Assembly (NCBI GenBank): GCA_958295975.1
Contig: OY282446.1
Span: 2,023,289-2,087,288 of the forward strand
DNA: 64,000 nucleotides
DNA from: Tepidiformaceae bacterium
GTDB taxonomy: Bacteria; Chloroflexota; Dehalococcoidia; Tepidiformales; Tepidiformaceae
Direction: 5' to 3'
The translations under genes were made by a program, and so were the position numbers. The notes beneath the pieces are model-generated. The model was not told the DNA's origin and did no database searches. It saw nothing but the letters and a program-made list of their open reading frames with translations. The stretch's first letter is position 1. Each line of letters begins with the position of its first letter. Of the stretch, positions 52,755 through 62,324 are shown one piece after another.

Positions 52755-53261
52755 GTGACCGACGACGCCCTGCGCACGCTCCTCGACCGCCAGGCCATCA
52801 GCGACACCGTCATCCGCTACGCCACCGGCATCGACATGCGCGACTGGGAGGCCTACCGCTCCTGCTTCACGGACGAGGTGGAGATCGACTTCACCTCCTT
52901 CGGCGGGGGCGAGCCGGGCGTCATGCGGGCGGACGACTGGGTGGCGGGCGTGCGCGCGGGGCTGAGCGGGTTCGCCGCCACGCAGCACATCAGCGCCAAC
53001 CACGTCATCGACGTCGCGGGCGACGAGGCCACCTGCGTCTCCTACATGCAGGCCCAGCACTTCCTGCCCAACGACCGGGGCGACGCCACGCTCACGCTGG
53101 GCGGCTACTACACGAACGCGCTCGTGCGCGCGCCCGACGGCTGGCGCATCCGCCGCTGCCGCCTGACCGTCACCTGGACCACCGGCAACCGGCACGTCTT
53201 CGAGCTGGCGCGCGAGCGCTACGCCGCCATGCGGGCGGACGCGGACGGGGATCGGGGCTAA
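52755..53261 (+). CDS. SnoaL-like (NTF2-fold) protein
   Basis: A 168-residue SnoaL-4-type cone-shaped alpha+beta barrel protein. It begins LRTLLDRQAISDTVIRYATGIDMRDWEAYRSCF, typical of the family that includes scytalone-dehydratase and naphthalene-pathway relatives. NHVIDVAGDEATCVSYMQAQHF in the middle and GWRIRRCRLTVTWTTGN at the end are typical too. Function may be isomerase, dehydratase or ligand binding; the sequence does not say. GTG 52755 has TACACT 33 bases upstream and a weak GAGG. Its stop overlaps the convergent gene (CTAA 53258-53261). Confidence 0.85.
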   Translation: MTDDALRTLLDRQAISDTVIRYATGIDMRDWEAYRSCFTDEVEIDFTSFGGGEPGVMRADDWVAGVRAGLSGFAATQHISANHVIDVAGDEATCVSYMQAQHFLPNDRGDATLTLGGYYTNALVRAPDGWRIRRCRLTVTWTTGNRHVFELARERYAAMRADADGDRG

Positions 53262-54019
53262 TCCGCCCCGGGCAGCCGCTCGACCGCCTTCAGCGGCGGC
53301 CGTTCCGGATCGATGAGGTAGCGCAGCCGTGGCAGCGTGAGGTCGACCGTGGTGAGGGAGGCGGAGACGGGGTGGGCGGCGCGCGCCCCGGGCAGCCCCC
53401 AGGCGTCGGGGGCGAAGGCCGTCAGCCGCGGGCGTCCCCGCTGGGCGCGGTGGAAGACGTAGTCCGGATCGATCTGGACCAGCCGCGTCCGTTCGGCACC
53501 GTCGCGCTCCACGCGGGCGAGCGCGAGCGTGGCCAGGTACTGCACGTCCGCGCCCGTGATCGGCTGCGGGTCGATCAGCTCCCCCGCCAGCACGGGCGCG
53601 CCGTCCAGCGCGACCTCGCAGGCGGCGTGCGCGTAGCCCGCGCGCAGGGAGACGGCGGCCAGTTCGAGGGGGAAGCCCCAGCGCCCGCGCAGGGCGGCGA
53701 TGGCGGCGGGGGAATCGCAGGCGCCGCGCAGCAGCAGCCCGCGCGGACGCGCCCCCGCGCGGCATCCGACCCGCACCGTGGCCAGCGTGAACGGCCCCGC
53801 GTCGCTCTCCGGCGCGTGCGTCACGTTCACGAGCAGCGTGGGCGGGATGCTGGGATGGAGGGCGGGCGGCAGGAGGTCCGTGCGGCCCTCCCCGCCCAGC
53901 TCGAAGTGCAGCTGCAGGTGCAGCGCTCCGCGCAGCTCCCACGGCTCCGTGTCGAGGCTGGCGAGCAGGGGGGCGTCCGCCGCCGCGGCGGCGAGGTCGC
54001 GCGCGCCCGTGAGCGGCAT
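53258..54019 (-). CDS. Acetoacetate-decarboxylase-fold protein lacking the Schiff-base lysine
   Basis: A 253-residue protein of the ADC family: PPALHPSIPPTLLVNVTHAP, FTLATVRVGCRAGARPRGLLL, GACDSPAAIAALRGRWGFP, DPQPITGADVQYLATL and IDPDYVFHRAQRGRPRL are the usual conserved blocks. In true decarboxylases a Lys pair follows the G-[YF]-P segment; here it reads GFPLELAAV. The only Lys in the whole protein is near the C-terminus, so Schiff-base decarboxylation is not expected. Starts one base after the stop of the luciferase-like gene and is clearly co-transcribed with it. Confidence 0.82.
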   Translation of the reverse strand: MPLTGARDLAAAAADAPLLASLDTEPWELRGALHLQLHFELGGEGRTDLLPPALHPSIPPTLLVNVTHAPESDAGPFTLATVRVGCRAGARPRGLLLRGACDSPAAIAALRGRWGFPLELAAVSLRAGYAHAACEVALDGAPVLAGELIDPQPITGADVQYLATLALARVERDGAERTRLVQIDPDYVFHRAQRGRPRLTAFAPDAWGLPGARAAHPVSASLTTVDLTLPRLRYLIDPERPPLKAVERLPGAD

Positions 54020-54020
54020 C

Positions 54021-55139
54021 TCAGCCGCCCGCGGCGGACGCGGCGGCGCGCTCCGCCTCCGCGTGCGGTTCGGCGAAGCGGGGCATCACCTCCCTCGCGA
54101 AGAGGCGCATGGAGGCGAGCACCTCCTCCTGCGGGACCGTCTCCATCACGTTCAGGAGGAAGTTGATGCGGTCCACGCCCGCCTCTTCCCAGCGCCGCAC
54201 GGCCCGCGCCACGTGCTCCGGGTCGCCGACGGTGAGGCCCTCGGGCACGCGCCCCTCGGGCCCGCTCGACGACTCCCGCCGCAGCGCCTGCAGCAGCCCC
54301 GGCGTGTGATAGGAGGGCGTGGGGAAGGCCTGCCGCGTGGAGAGCGTCTGCTCCGCGAGGTAGTTGAAGGTGCCCGCCAGCAGCTGGCCCGTGCGCGCCC
54401 CCCGCTCCAGGTCCTCGTGGCAGTAGAGGAAACTGACGGTGTTCACCTGCTCGTTCACGAACTCGCCCACCGGGTCGCAGGACTGGATGCGCTTGCGGTA
54501 GGCCGCGATCTTCTTCGCCTGCTCGGCCACGCCGCCGAAGGAGAGGCCGAGGCTGCCGAGGCCGCGCTCGGCGGCGTCGATCTCCGTGCCCGGGCTGGTC
54601 ACGGCCACCCACATGGGCGGATGCGGCTTCTGGTAGGGCTTGGGCAGCACCGTGCGCTCCGGCATGGAGAAGGCGCGCCCCTCGTAGCCGAAGCGCTCGC
54701 GCGTCCACAGCTTCGGGATGACGCGCACGAACTCGTCCCAGGTCTTCTTCGTCTCGTCCGGGTTCGCGCCGAAGCCCCCCAGCTCCGTCCAGGTGGCCGA
54801 GCGCCCCGTGCCGAATTCGAGCCGCCCGCCGGACACGAGGTCGAGCACGGCGGCGCGTTCGGCGGCGCGGACGGGACTGTTGATCTCCGGCACGCAGGTG
54901 ACGATGCCGTGCCCCACGCGGATGCGTTCCGTCTGCATGGCCACGGCGGTCAGGAACACCTCCGGCGCGGAGCAGTGCGAGTACTCCTCGAGGAAGTGGT
55001 GCTCGACCGCCCACGCCTGGTCGAAGCCGAGCTCGTCCGCCAGTCGCGCCTGCTCGAGGCAGTTCTGGTAGACCGTGTATTCCGTCTCCGGACCCCAGGG
55101 CCGGGGCACCGAGATTTCGAAGAAGACGCCGAACTTCAC
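54021..55139 (-). CDS. Luciferase-like flavin-dependent monooxygenase (LLM class)
   Basis: A 372-residue member of the bacterial luciferase family, distinct from the one at 11531. Marks are MKFGVFFEI, FDQAWAVEHHFLEEYSHCSAPE, VGHGIVTCVPEINSPVRAAE, SGGRLEFGTGRSATWTELGGFG and PPMWVAVTSPGT. The GTG start has GGGAGC seven bases upstream. It forms a two-gene operon with the ADC-fold protein, spaced by one base, suggesting the two act on the same substrate. No flavin reductase is near. Confidence 0.9.
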   Translation of the reverse strand: MKFGVFFEISVPRPWGPETEYTVYQNCLEQARLADELGFDQAWAVEHHFLEEYSHCSAPEVFLTAVAMQTERIRVGHGIVTCVPEINSPVRAAERAAVLDLVSGGRLEFGTGRSATWTELGGFGANPDETKKTWDEFVRVIPKLWTRERFGYEGRAFSMPERTVLPKPYQKPHPPMWVAVTSPGTEIDAAERGLGSLGLSFGGVAEQAKKIAAYRKRIQSCDPVGEFVNEQVNTVSFLYCHEDLERGARTGQLLAGTFNYLAEQTLSTRQAFPTPSYHTPGLLQALRRESSSGPEGRVPEGLTVGDPEHVARAVRRWEEAGVDRINFLLNVMETVPQEEVLASMRLFAREVMPRFAEPHAEAERAAASAAGG

Positions 55140-55270
55140 GCGCCGCTCCCGCGGGGCGGGCCGCGCGCCCGCCGCTCGCCCCCATCGTGGCCGTCGCGGG
55201 CGCGTATGTCGAGCGCCGCGCCCGCCCGCGCCGCGTTGCCCGTTGCGGGTTCGCGCGCAAGGCTGGGGAC

Positions 55271-57046
55271 ATGCTCAAGGACGCCTTCGCGGGCGACCTC
55301 ACCGTCGCGGACGAGGGCCGCGTCGTGCGCCTCGCGGGCTGGGTCCACCGGCGGCGCGACCACGGCGGCCTCATCTTCCTCGACCTGCGCGATTCGCACG
55401 GCCTCGTGCAGGTGGTCGTCGATCCGGAGAACGCCACGGCGCACGCCGCCGCCCACCGCGTGCGCGCGGAATGGGTGATCGCGGTCGAGGGCGTGGTGCG
55501 CCGCCGCGCGCCGGAGACGGTGAACGCGGCCATGCCCACGGGCGAGGTCGAGGTCGCGCCGCAACGCGTGGAGGTGCTGAACGAGGCGCTCACGCCGCCC
55601 TTCGCCGTGAACGACGAGAGCGAGGTGGACGAGCTGGTGCGCCTGCGCCACCGCTACGTGGAGCTGCGCCGTCCCGGCGTGGCCGCGGTCATCCGCCTGC
55701 GCCACGAGGTGGTGCGCTTCATGCGCGGGTTCCTCTCGGCGCGGGGCTTCGCCGAGATCGAGACGCCCACGCTGATCAAGTCCACGCCCGAGGGGGCGCG
55801 CGACTTCCTCGTGCCCTCGCGCCTGCGGCGGGGGGAGTTCTTCGCCCTGCCGCAATCGCCCCAGATCCTGAAGGAGCTGCTCATGGTGGGCGGCTTCGAG
55901 CGCTACTTCCAGATGGCGCGCTGCTACCGCGACGAGGACACGCGCGCCAACCGCGTGGCCGAGCACACGCAGCTCGACCTGGAGATGAGCTTCGTCGAGG
56001 AAGCGGACGTGATGGCGCTCGTGGAGGAGCTGTTCACGGAGGTGGCGGAGCGCTTCGGCGGGGGCAGGCGCCTCGCGCGCACGCCCTTCCCCCGCTTCGA
56101 CTACGCCGACGCCCTGGCGCGCTACGGCACGGACCGCCCCGACCTGCGCTTCGGGCTGGAGTTCACGGACGTGGGCGAGGCCGTGCGTGATTCGGAGTTC
56201 CAGGTGTTCGCGCGGGCGCTGGCCGAAGGCGGCGTGGTGCGCGCCGTGCGCGTCCCCGGGCAGGCGGAGATGCCGCGCCGCGCCATCGACGCCCTCGTCG
56301 AAACGGCGCGCGGCGGCGGGGCCAGGGGTCTCGCCAACGTGGGCTTCCTCGCGGGCGGTGAGCTGCGCTCCCCCATCGCGCGCTTCCTCTCCGCGGAGGA
56401 GACGGCGCGGCTGCGCGCCCTCACGGGGGCGGCGGACGGCGACATGCTCTTCCTCGTCGCCGACCGCGCGGAGGTGGCGGCGGCCTCGCTCGCGCTCGTG
56501 CGCGCGGAGCTGGGGCGGCGGCTCGACCTGATCGACCGCGACGTCCTCTCCTTCGCCTGGGTCACGGGCTTTCCCCTGCTCGAATGGCGGCCCGAGGAGG
56601 GGCGCTGGGACGCGACGCACAACCCCTTCTGCGGCTTCGTCGAGGAGGACGCGCCCCTGCTCGAGCGCGACCCCGGGGCGGTCCGTTCGAAGCAGTACGA
56701 CCTCGTGCTGAACGGCGCGGAGATCGCGGGTGGCTCCGTCCGCATCCACCGCCGCGCCGCGCAGGAGCGGGTGTTCCGGCTGATGGGCTACGACGACGCG
56801 GAGATGCGGACGCGCTTCGGCGTGCTGCTCGACGCGCTGGAGTACGGCGCGCCGCCCATGGGGGGCATCGCCTCCGGCATCGACCGCGTGCTCATGGAGC
56901 TGACGGGCACGGACAACATCCGCGACGTGATCGCCTTCCCCAAGGCCTCCTCGGGCGGCGATCCGCTCATGGACGCGCCCCGGCCGGTGAGCGACGAACA
57001 GCTGGCGGAGCTGGGCCTGCGCCTCGCGCCGCCCGCTTCGGGGTAA
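55271..57046 (+). CDS. aspS: Aspartyl-tRNA synthetase
   Basis: The 591-residue bacterial-type AspRS has an N-terminal OB-fold (RLAGWVHRRRDHGGLIFLDLRD, about 20-100). The class IIb catalytic domain holds FAEIETPTLIKSTPEGARDF, the bacterial QSPQILKELLMVGG, motif 2 RCYRDEDTRANRVAEHTQLD and motif 3 GGIASGIDRVLMEL. The bacterial insertion (GAD) domain spans about 290-420. It may be discriminating or may also charge tRNA-Asn; this cannot be told here. ATG 55271 gives the expected N-terminus. Confidence 0.97.
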   Translation: MLKDAFAGDLTVADEGRVVRLAGWVHRRRDHGGLIFLDLRDSHGLVQVVVDPENATAHAAAHRVRAEWVIAVEGVVRRRAPETVNAAMPTGEVEVAPQRVEVLNEALTPPFAVNDESEVDELVRLRHRYVELRRPGVAAVIRLRHEVVRFMRGFLSARGFAEIETPTLIKSTPEGARDFLVPSRLRRGEFFALPQSPQILKELLMVGGFERYFQMARCYRDEDTRANRVAEHTQLDLEMSFVEEADVMALVEELFTEVAERFGGGRRLARTPFPRFDYADALARYGTDRPDLRFGLEFTDVGEAVRDSEFQVFARALAEGGVVRAVRVPGQAEMPRRAIDALVETARGGGARGLANVGFLAGGELRSPIARFLSAEETARLRALTGAADGDMLFLVADRAEVAAASLALVRAELGRRLDLIDRDVLSFAWVTGFPLLEWRPEEGRWDATHNPFCGFVEEDAPLLERDPGAVRSKQYDLVLNGAEIAGGSVRIHRRAAQERVFRLMGYDDAEMRTRFGVLLDALEYGAPPMGGIASGIDRVLMELTGTDNIRDVIAFPKASSGGDPLMDAPRPVSDEQLAELGLRLAPPASG

Positions 57047-57088
57047 AGGCCGCGGGCGCGGGCGCTGGAGCGCTCCCGCCGCCTGCTC

Positions 57089-57094
57089 TATCGT
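57089..57094 (+). promoter_or_regulatory. -10 box of the oppABC operon (TATCGT)
   Basis: TATCGT is 27 bases before ATG 57122, with a GGGAGGG ribosome binding site at 57112-57118. It follows the aspS stop by 42 bases. Confidence 0.45.
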
Positions 57095-57121
57095 CTACCG
57101 CATCGCGCGTCGGGAGGGACC

Positions 57122-58885
57122 ATGTCGAATCGCACGCTGGGGCTGATGATGGGCGGCGTCGTCCTGCTCATCGTGGCGGTGGCGATCGTGTTCGTGTTCG
57201 TGGTGGCCGGCGGCGACGGCGGCGACGACGACACCGCGCCCGTCTCGACCGACCCGACCGCCACGACTGACCCGACTGCCGTGACCGACCCGACGGAGAG
57301 TCCCGCGGGGGACGGCGACGCCGCCTCCACGCCCGCCGCCACGGAGGCGGCGCGCGGCGACGGCGAGCGCGTGAGCGGCATCTGCGGCGAGAACCGGCTC
57401 ATCACCTTCGGCAGTGACCCCGCCACCGTGCTCGACCCCATCCAGGTGGGCGACGCCGACACCGCCGTCTACGTGACCGAGATCTTCGGCGGCCTCGTCA
57501 CGCTCGACCTCGACCTGAACGTGCAGCCCGACATCGCCGAACGCTGGGAAGTGTCGGACGACGGCATGGTCTACACCTTCTTCCTGCGCGACGACGCGGT
57601 CTTCCACAACGGACGCCGCGTGACCGCCGAGGACTTCAAGTACAGCTTCGAGCGGGCCGCCGATCCGGCCAACTTCTCGCCCACGGCGCGCGACTACCTC
57701 GGCAACATCGCGGGCGTGCTGGACAAGCTGGGCGGCAGCGCGGACGAGGTGCGCGGCGTGCGCGTGATCGACGAGTCCACGCTCCGCATCGAACTGCTGC
57801 GGCCCATCAGCTACTTCCTGCAGGAGCTCACCTACACCGTGGCCTTCGTGGTGGACCGCGAGCAGGTGGAGGACGATCCGCGCGGCTGGACGCGTAACCC
57901 CGTGGGCACGGGGCCGTTCCGGCTGAAGTCGTGGCGGCCCCTGGAGGAGCTGGTGCTCGTGCCCCACGAGCGCTACCACCTGGGCCCGCCGAAGCTGGAC
58001 GAGGTGGTGTTCCAGCTGGGCGGCGGCTCGCTGCTCACGCGCTTCGAGAACGATGAGATTCACGTCAGCCCCGTGCCGGCCACCGAGCTGCCGGGCGTGC
58101 TCAGCGGGGAGAGCGACCTGAGCGACCTCTACCGGCCCGCGCCGCAGCTCTCCCTCTCCTACCTGGGCATGAACGTGAACGAGCCGCCCTTCGACGATCC
58201 CCTCGTGCGGCAGGCCTTCGCGCTGGCCATCAACCGCGAGGCCATCAACGAGGCGCTCTACTTCAACGCCTTCCTCGTGGCCGACGGCATCGTGCCGCCC
58301 ACCATGCCGGGCTACGCCGCGGACGTCAGCAGCTATCCGTACGATCCGGAGCGCGCGGCGGAGCTGCTGGCGCGCTCGCGCTACGCCGGGAACATGCCGC
58401 GCATCACCCTCACCTACAGCGGCAGCGGCGGCGATCCGCCCGATACCCTGCAGGCCTATCTGCAGCAGTGGCGGGACGCGCTCGGCGTGGAGGTCGAGCT
58501 CGAGGCCATCGAGTGGGCCGCCTACCTGCGCGAGCTGCGCCGCGGCACCATGCAGATGTACGGGGCGGGCTGGATCGCCGACTACCCCGATCCCGAGAAC
58601 TTCATCGGCAAGCTCTTCGGCGGCGACAGCGAGACCAACCACACCGGGTACGCGAGCGAGCGCGTGGACGCCCTCCTGCGCGAGGCGGCCATCCTGGGGG
58701 ACAACGAACGCCGCTACCAGCTCTACCGCGAGGCCGAGCAGATCGTCATCGACGACGCGCCCGTCATTCCCACCTTCTGGGGGATCGATCACTACCTCGT
58801 GCGCGACTGCGTGCTCAACTGGCCCGACGTGGGCACCATCGTGCCGAAGTACCGCCATATCGAGATCGACACCACGCGGGAGTAG
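57122..58885 (+). CDS. oppA: Peptide/nickel-type ABC transporter substrate-binding protein
   Basis: A 587-residue extracytoplasmic binding protein (SBP family 5). The N-terminus is a membrane helix (about 7-30, LMMGGVVLLIVAVAIVFVFVVAGG) with no lipobox Cys, so it is probably an uncleaved anchor. A Thr/Pro/Asp-rich linker (about 32-80) follows. The binding domain shows DIAERWEVSDDGMVYTFFLR, NGRRVTAEDFKYSFERA, NPVGTGPFRLKSW, LSYLGMNVNEPPFDDPLVRQ and IADYPDPENF. It delivers ligand to OppBC, which follow by four bases. Ligand may be peptides or other compounds. Confidence 0.92.
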   Translation: MSNRTLGLMMGGVVLLIVAVAIVFVFVVAGGDGGDDDTAPVSTDPTATTDPTAVTDPTESPAGDGDAASTPAATEAARGDGERVSGICGENRLITFGSDPATVLDPIQVGDADTAVYVTEIFGGLVTLDLDLNVQPDIAERWEVSDDGMVYTFFLRDDAVFHNGRRVTAEDFKYSFERAADPANFSPTARDYLGNIAGVLDKLGGSADEVRGVRVIDESTLRIELLRPISYFLQELTYTVAFVVDREQVEDDPRGWTRNPVGTGPFRLKSWRPLEELVLVPHERYHLGPPKLDEVVFQLGGGSLLTRFENDEIHVSPVPATELPGVLSGESDLSDLYRPAPQLSLSYLGMNVNEPPFDDPLVRQAFALAINREAINEALYFNAFLVADGIVPPTMPGYAADVSSYPYDPERAAELLARSRYAGNMPRITLTYSGSGGDPPDTLQAYLQQWRDALGVEVELEAIEWAAYLRELRRGTMQMYGAGWIADYPDPENFIGKLFGGDSETNHTGYASERVDALLREAAILGDNERRYQLYREAEQIVIDDAPVIPTFWGIDHYLVRDCVLNWPDVGTIVPKYRHIEIDTTRE

Positions 58886-58889
58886 CGGG

Positions 58890-59846
58890 GTGGGCCTGGG
58901 GCTCGCGGGCTACCTCGTCCGGCGGCTGCTGTGGGCCGTGCCCGTGCTGATCGCGGTCTCCATGCTGGTCTTCCTGGCGCTGCGTTTCACGCCCGGCGAT
59001 CCGGTCGATACGCTGCTCGGCAACCGCTACGACGAGGAGCTGGCGGCCCAGCTGCGGGCCAGGTACGGCTACGACCAGCCCATCCCCGTGCAGTACGTGA
59101 AGTACGTACAGAACCTCCTGCAGGGCGATTTGGGCGTTTCCACGAAGCATGTGGACTTTTCCGTGGCGGAGGTGATCCTTCCGAAGATTCGCGTCTCCGC
59201 CGCGATGGGGATCATGGCCGTGGTCGTCGGCTTCGGGCTTGGCATCCCGATCGGCGTCTTCGCCGCCCGCAGACGGGGTTCGTTCCTCGACCCGCTCACC
59301 ATCGGCTCCTGGCTCCTGCTCGACTCCATTCCCGTGTTCGTCGTGGTGCCCTGGGCGATGTGGCTCTTCGCGCTCACGCTTGGCTGGGTCAACCTCTCCT
59401 ACGGGGGCGTCTTCCACCCCAACATCATCCTGCCGGTGCTGCTCATCTCCCTGCCCGGGGTGGCGGGCGTGGCGCGGATCATGCGCGCCTCCATCATCCA
59501 GGTGATGGGGGAGGACTACCTCCGCACGGCGCGGGCCAAGGGACTGCGCGAGTGGACGGTCGTCACCCGCCACCTCATGCGCAACGCCCTGCTGCCCATG
59601 ATCACGGTCATCGGGCTGGCGTTGCCGGGCATCTTCGCGGGCGCGCTCTTCACCGAGCTGCTCTTCGGCATCCCGGGCGTTGGGCGCGAGTATCTCGAGG
59701 CCCTGCTGGCGCGCGACTACGACGTGGTGCTGGCGCTGGTGCTCTTCGGCTCGGCGCTCTTCGTGTTCGCCAACATCGCCGTCGACATGGCCTATGGCTT
59801 CATCGATCCGCGCGTGCGCGTGGGCGCGGCGCGGGAGACGGGCTAG
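58890..59846 (+). CDS. oppB: Peptide ABC transporter permease (OppB/DppB type)
   Basis: The 318-residue inner-membrane permease begins YLVRRLLWAVPVLIAVSMLVF, typical of OppB, with six membrane segments. A large external loop between the first two holds FTPGDPVDTLLG and YGYDQPIPVQYVKYVQNLLQGDLG. The cytoplasmic EAA coupling loop is EDYLRTARAKGLREWTVVTRH with LLFGIPGVGREYLEAL after it. GTG start, four bases after oppA. Forms the channel with OppC. Confidence 0.94.
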   Translation: MGLGLAGYLVRRLLWAVPVLIAVSMLVFLALRFTPGDPVDTLLGNRYDEELAAQLRARYGYDQPIPVQYVKYVQNLLQGDLGVSTKHVDFSVAEVILPKIRVSAAMGIMAVVVGFGLGIPIGVFAARRRGSFLDPLTIGSWLLLDSIPVFVVVPWAMWLFALTLGWVNLSYGGVFHPNIILPVLLISLPGVAGVARIMRASIIQVMGEDYLRTARAKGLREWTVVTRHLMRNALLPMITVIGLALPGIFAGALFTELLFGIPGVGREYLEALLARDYDVVLALVLFGSALFVFANIAVDMAYGFIDPRVRVGAARETG

Positions 59847-59848
59847 CG

Positions 59849-60823
59849 ATGGCGATGCGGGTTGATTCCATCGAGACGGGTGCCCTGGAGCAGGCCCGGC
59901 CCCGGCGGCTGCAGCTGCTCCGCCAGCTGGCGCGCAAGAAGATCGCCATCGTCGCCCTCGTCTGGATCGTGATCTTCTACGGGGCCGGGTTCTTCGCGCC
60001 CCTGGTCGCGCCCCACGATCCCAACCGCCAGGAGCTTTCGGTTGAGGCCCGCCTGCAGAGCCCCTCCGGCGAGCACCTGCTGGGCACCGACCGGCTGGGG
60101 CGCGACATCCTCTCGCGCGTCATCTACGCAGCCCGCACGACGATGCTGTTCACGCTCATCGTGACCCTTTCGGGCAGCCTGTTCGTGGGTCTGGGGCTGG
60201 GACTGCTGGCGGGCTACCGCGGCGGCTGGGTGGACGCCGCCATCATGCGCGTGGGCGAGGTGCTGGCCGGCATCCCCGGGCTGCTCATCATCCTCGCCAT
60301 CTCCGCCGCCTTCCGCCCCCGCATCAACGACGCCGCCTTCTGGCTCAAGGACAACTCCTTCCTGGGCGACGACGCGCGCCCCATCGTGTTTTTCCTCGTC
60401 ATCGTGGCGGCGACCATCCTCTTCAGCTGGGTTGGCTCCGCCCGCATCGTCCGCAGCCAGGTGCTGGCCATCCGCGAGCAGGAGTACGTGCTGGCGGCCG
60501 AGGCGCTGGGCGCCTCCACCTGGCGGCTGCTCCTGCGCCACGTGCTGCCGGGCGTGCTCCCCATCTTTCTCGTGGGCCTTTCCGGGGGCATGGCGGGCAT
60601 CGCCGGGACCGAGATGGCGCTGAGCTGGCTGGGACTGGGCGTCGATCCGTCCACGCCGAGTTTCGGCAGCCTCCTCTTCGAGGCGCGCGGCGTGCGCACC
60701 TTCCAGGAGTTCCCCCACCTGCTGCTGGGCGCGGGCATTCCCGTCGTCCTCTTCTTCTTCGCCTGGAACCTGTTGGGCGATGCGCTCGTCGATCTGGCGG
60801 AGCCGCGCACGCGCGGGCGCTGA
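59849..60823 (+). CDS. oppC: Peptide ABC transporter permease (OppC/DppC type)
   Basis: The 324-residue permease partner of OppB starts two bases after it. The N-terminal cytoplasmic tail and first segment (RKKIAIVALVWIVIFYGAGFFAPLVAPHDP) are OppC-like, then GEHLLGTDRLGRDILSRVIYAART. The EAA loop reads EQEYVLAAEALGASTWRLLLRHVLP. Between segments 3 and 4 there is an extra hydrophilic insertion (about 155-178, FRPRINDAAFWLKDNSFLGD) not found in the shortest OppC proteins. The partner ATPases in the window are 34 kb away. Confidence 0.93.
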   Translation: MAMRVDSIETGALEQARPRRLQLLRQLARKKIAIVALVWIVIFYGAGFFAPLVAPHDPNRQELSVEARLQSPSGEHLLGTDRLGRDILSRVIYAARTTMLFTLIVTLSGSLFVGLGLGLLAGYRGGWVDAAIMRVGEVLAGIPGLLIILAISAAFRPRINDAAFWLKDNSFLGDDARPIVFFLVIVAATILFSWVGSARIVRSQVLAIREQEYVLAAEALGASTWRLLLRHVLPGVLPIFLVGLSGGMAGIAGTEMALSWLGLGVDPSTPSFGSLLFEARGVRTFQEFPHLLLGAGIPVVLFFFAWNLLGDALVDLAEPRTRGR

Positions 60824-60851
60824 TGCGGGCCAGCGCAACGGCGGAATGCCG

Positions 60852-60857
60852 TATACT
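60852..60857 (+). promoter_or_regulatory. -10 box of the tig-clpP-clpX operon (TATACT)
   Basis: TATACT lies 24 bases before GTG 60882, with GGACGGAGG at 60862-60870 as ribosome binding site. It follows the oppC stop by 28 bases. Confidence 0.5.
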
Positions 60858-60881
60858 CGCGGGACGGAGGCGCGTCAGCCG

Positions 60882-62324
60882 GTGAAGGTCACGCTTGAAC
60901 GGCTCCCCGAGAGCCGCGTGCAGCTCGAGATCGAGGTGGAGCCCGACCGGCTGGAACGGTCGCTGGACGCCGCCTACAAGCGGCTCGTGCCGAAGCTGCG
61001 CGTCCCCGGCTTCCGCCCGGGCAAGGCCCCCCGCCCCGTCGTTGAGCGCATGCTGGGGCGCGAGGAGCTCATCCGCGAGGCGCTCGAGTCGCTGCTGCCC
61101 GACGTCTACCGCGAAGCCGTCGAGGGCGAGGACGTGGACGCCATCGCCCCGCCCGAGATCGAGGTGCTCGAAACCGAGCCCGTGCGCTTCAAGGCGACCG
61201 TGCCCGTGCGCCCCACGATCACGCTGGGCGACTACCGCGCCATCCGCCTCGACCCCGAAACGGTCGAGGTCACGGACGAGATGTTCGCCGAGCAGATGGC
61301 GCTCATCCGGCGGCGCTTCGCCACCATCGCCCCCGTCGAGCGCGGCGCGCAGTGGGGCGACATCCTCACGGCGGACATCATGGGCACGGTGGACGGCGCG
61401 CCCCTCGTGCAGGACGAGGACGTGGAGTTCCAGCTGAACGAGGGCCAGCGCCTGCTCTTGCCCGGCCTCGCCGAGGAGTTCCTGGGCATGGAGGCGGAGT
61501 CGGAGAAGGCGGTCGAGCTGCCCGTGCCCGACGATTTCCCCGGGCAGGCGCGCGGCGGGACCGCCTCCCTCACGCTCGCCCTGAAGGCGGTGAAGGAGGA
61601 GGAGCTGCCGGAGGAGGACGATGACCTCGCGCGGCAGGTGAACGCCGACGAATTCGAGACCATCGACCAGCTGCGCGAGCGCGTGCGCGCCGACCTGCTG
61701 GAGACGCTCCAGCGGCGCGCCGACGAGGCCTATCGCCTTCAGGCGGTGGACGAGCTGGTGGAGCGCTCCGGCGTCGAGTACCCGGCGGTGCTGCTCGACC
61801 GCGAGGTGGACGAGCTGATCCGCGAGACGCACGGGAGCGACGCGCGCGCCTTCCAGGCCCACCTCGCGCAGGTCGGCCAGACGCCCGCCGAGTTCCGCGA
61901 GTCGTACCGCGAGCCCGCCGCGCACCGCCTGCGCCGCTCGCTCGTGCTCAGCGAATTCGGCCAGGCCGAGGGCGTCGGCGTGAGCGAGGAAGAGGTGGCG
62001 GAGCGCCGCGAGGAGATGCTGAAGCCCCTCGGCGAGAACGCCGCCGCCATGCGCAACGTGTTCGAGAGCGAGCGCGGGGCGGCGGGCATCCGCCAGGACC
62101 TGCTGACGAACAAGACGCTGGACCGGCTGCGCGCCATCGCCGCCGGAGAGGTCGCCGATGATGGCGAAGCCGCCGATGACGCCGAGGCCGCGTCCGAACC
62201 CGTGGTGGCAGCCGACGCCGCCGATGACGCCGACGCTGGCGAGGCCGAACCCGCATCCGAACCCGCGGCAGACGCGGACGCCGCCCCCGAGCCCGAAGCA
62301 TCGAACGAGGAGCACGCCGAGTGA
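60882..62324 (+). CDS. tig: Trigger factor
   Basis: A ribosome-bound chaperone and peptidyl-prolyl isomerase. The 480-residue protein has the ribosome-binding N-domain ([22 protein letters not shown], then [18 protein letters not shown] with the ribosome-contact G-F-R-x-G-K at about 46-51). The FKBP-like domain (about 150-240, [17 protein letters not shown]) and the helical C-domain follow. The last 55 residues are a very acidic Asp/Glu/Ala tail rich in ADDAEA-type repeats, longer than in E. coli. GTG 60882 is chosen because homologues begin at VKVTLE. Its stop overlaps clpP (GTGA). Confidence 0.95.
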   Translation: MKVTLERLPESRVQLEIEVEPDRLERSLDAAYKRLVPKLRVPGFRPGKAPRPVVERMLGREELIREALESLLPDVYREAVEGEDVDAIAPPEIEVLETEPVRFKATVPVRPTITLGDYRAIRLDPETVEVTDEMFAEQMALIRRRFATIAPVERGAQWGDILTADIMGTVDGAPLVQDEDVEFQLNEGQRLLLPGLAEEFLGMEAESEKAVELPVPDDFPGQARGGTASLTLALKAVKEEELPEEDDDLARQVNADEFETIDQLRERVRADLLETLQRRADEAYRLQAVDELVERSGVEYPAVLLDREVDELIRETHGSDARAFQAHLAQVGQTPAEFRESYREPAAHRLRRSLVLSEFGQAEGVGVSEEEVAERREEMLKPLGENAAAMRNVFESERGAAGIRQDLLTNKTLDRLRAIAAGEVADDGEAADDAEAASEPVVAADAADDADAGEAEPASEPAADADAAPEPEASNEEHAE

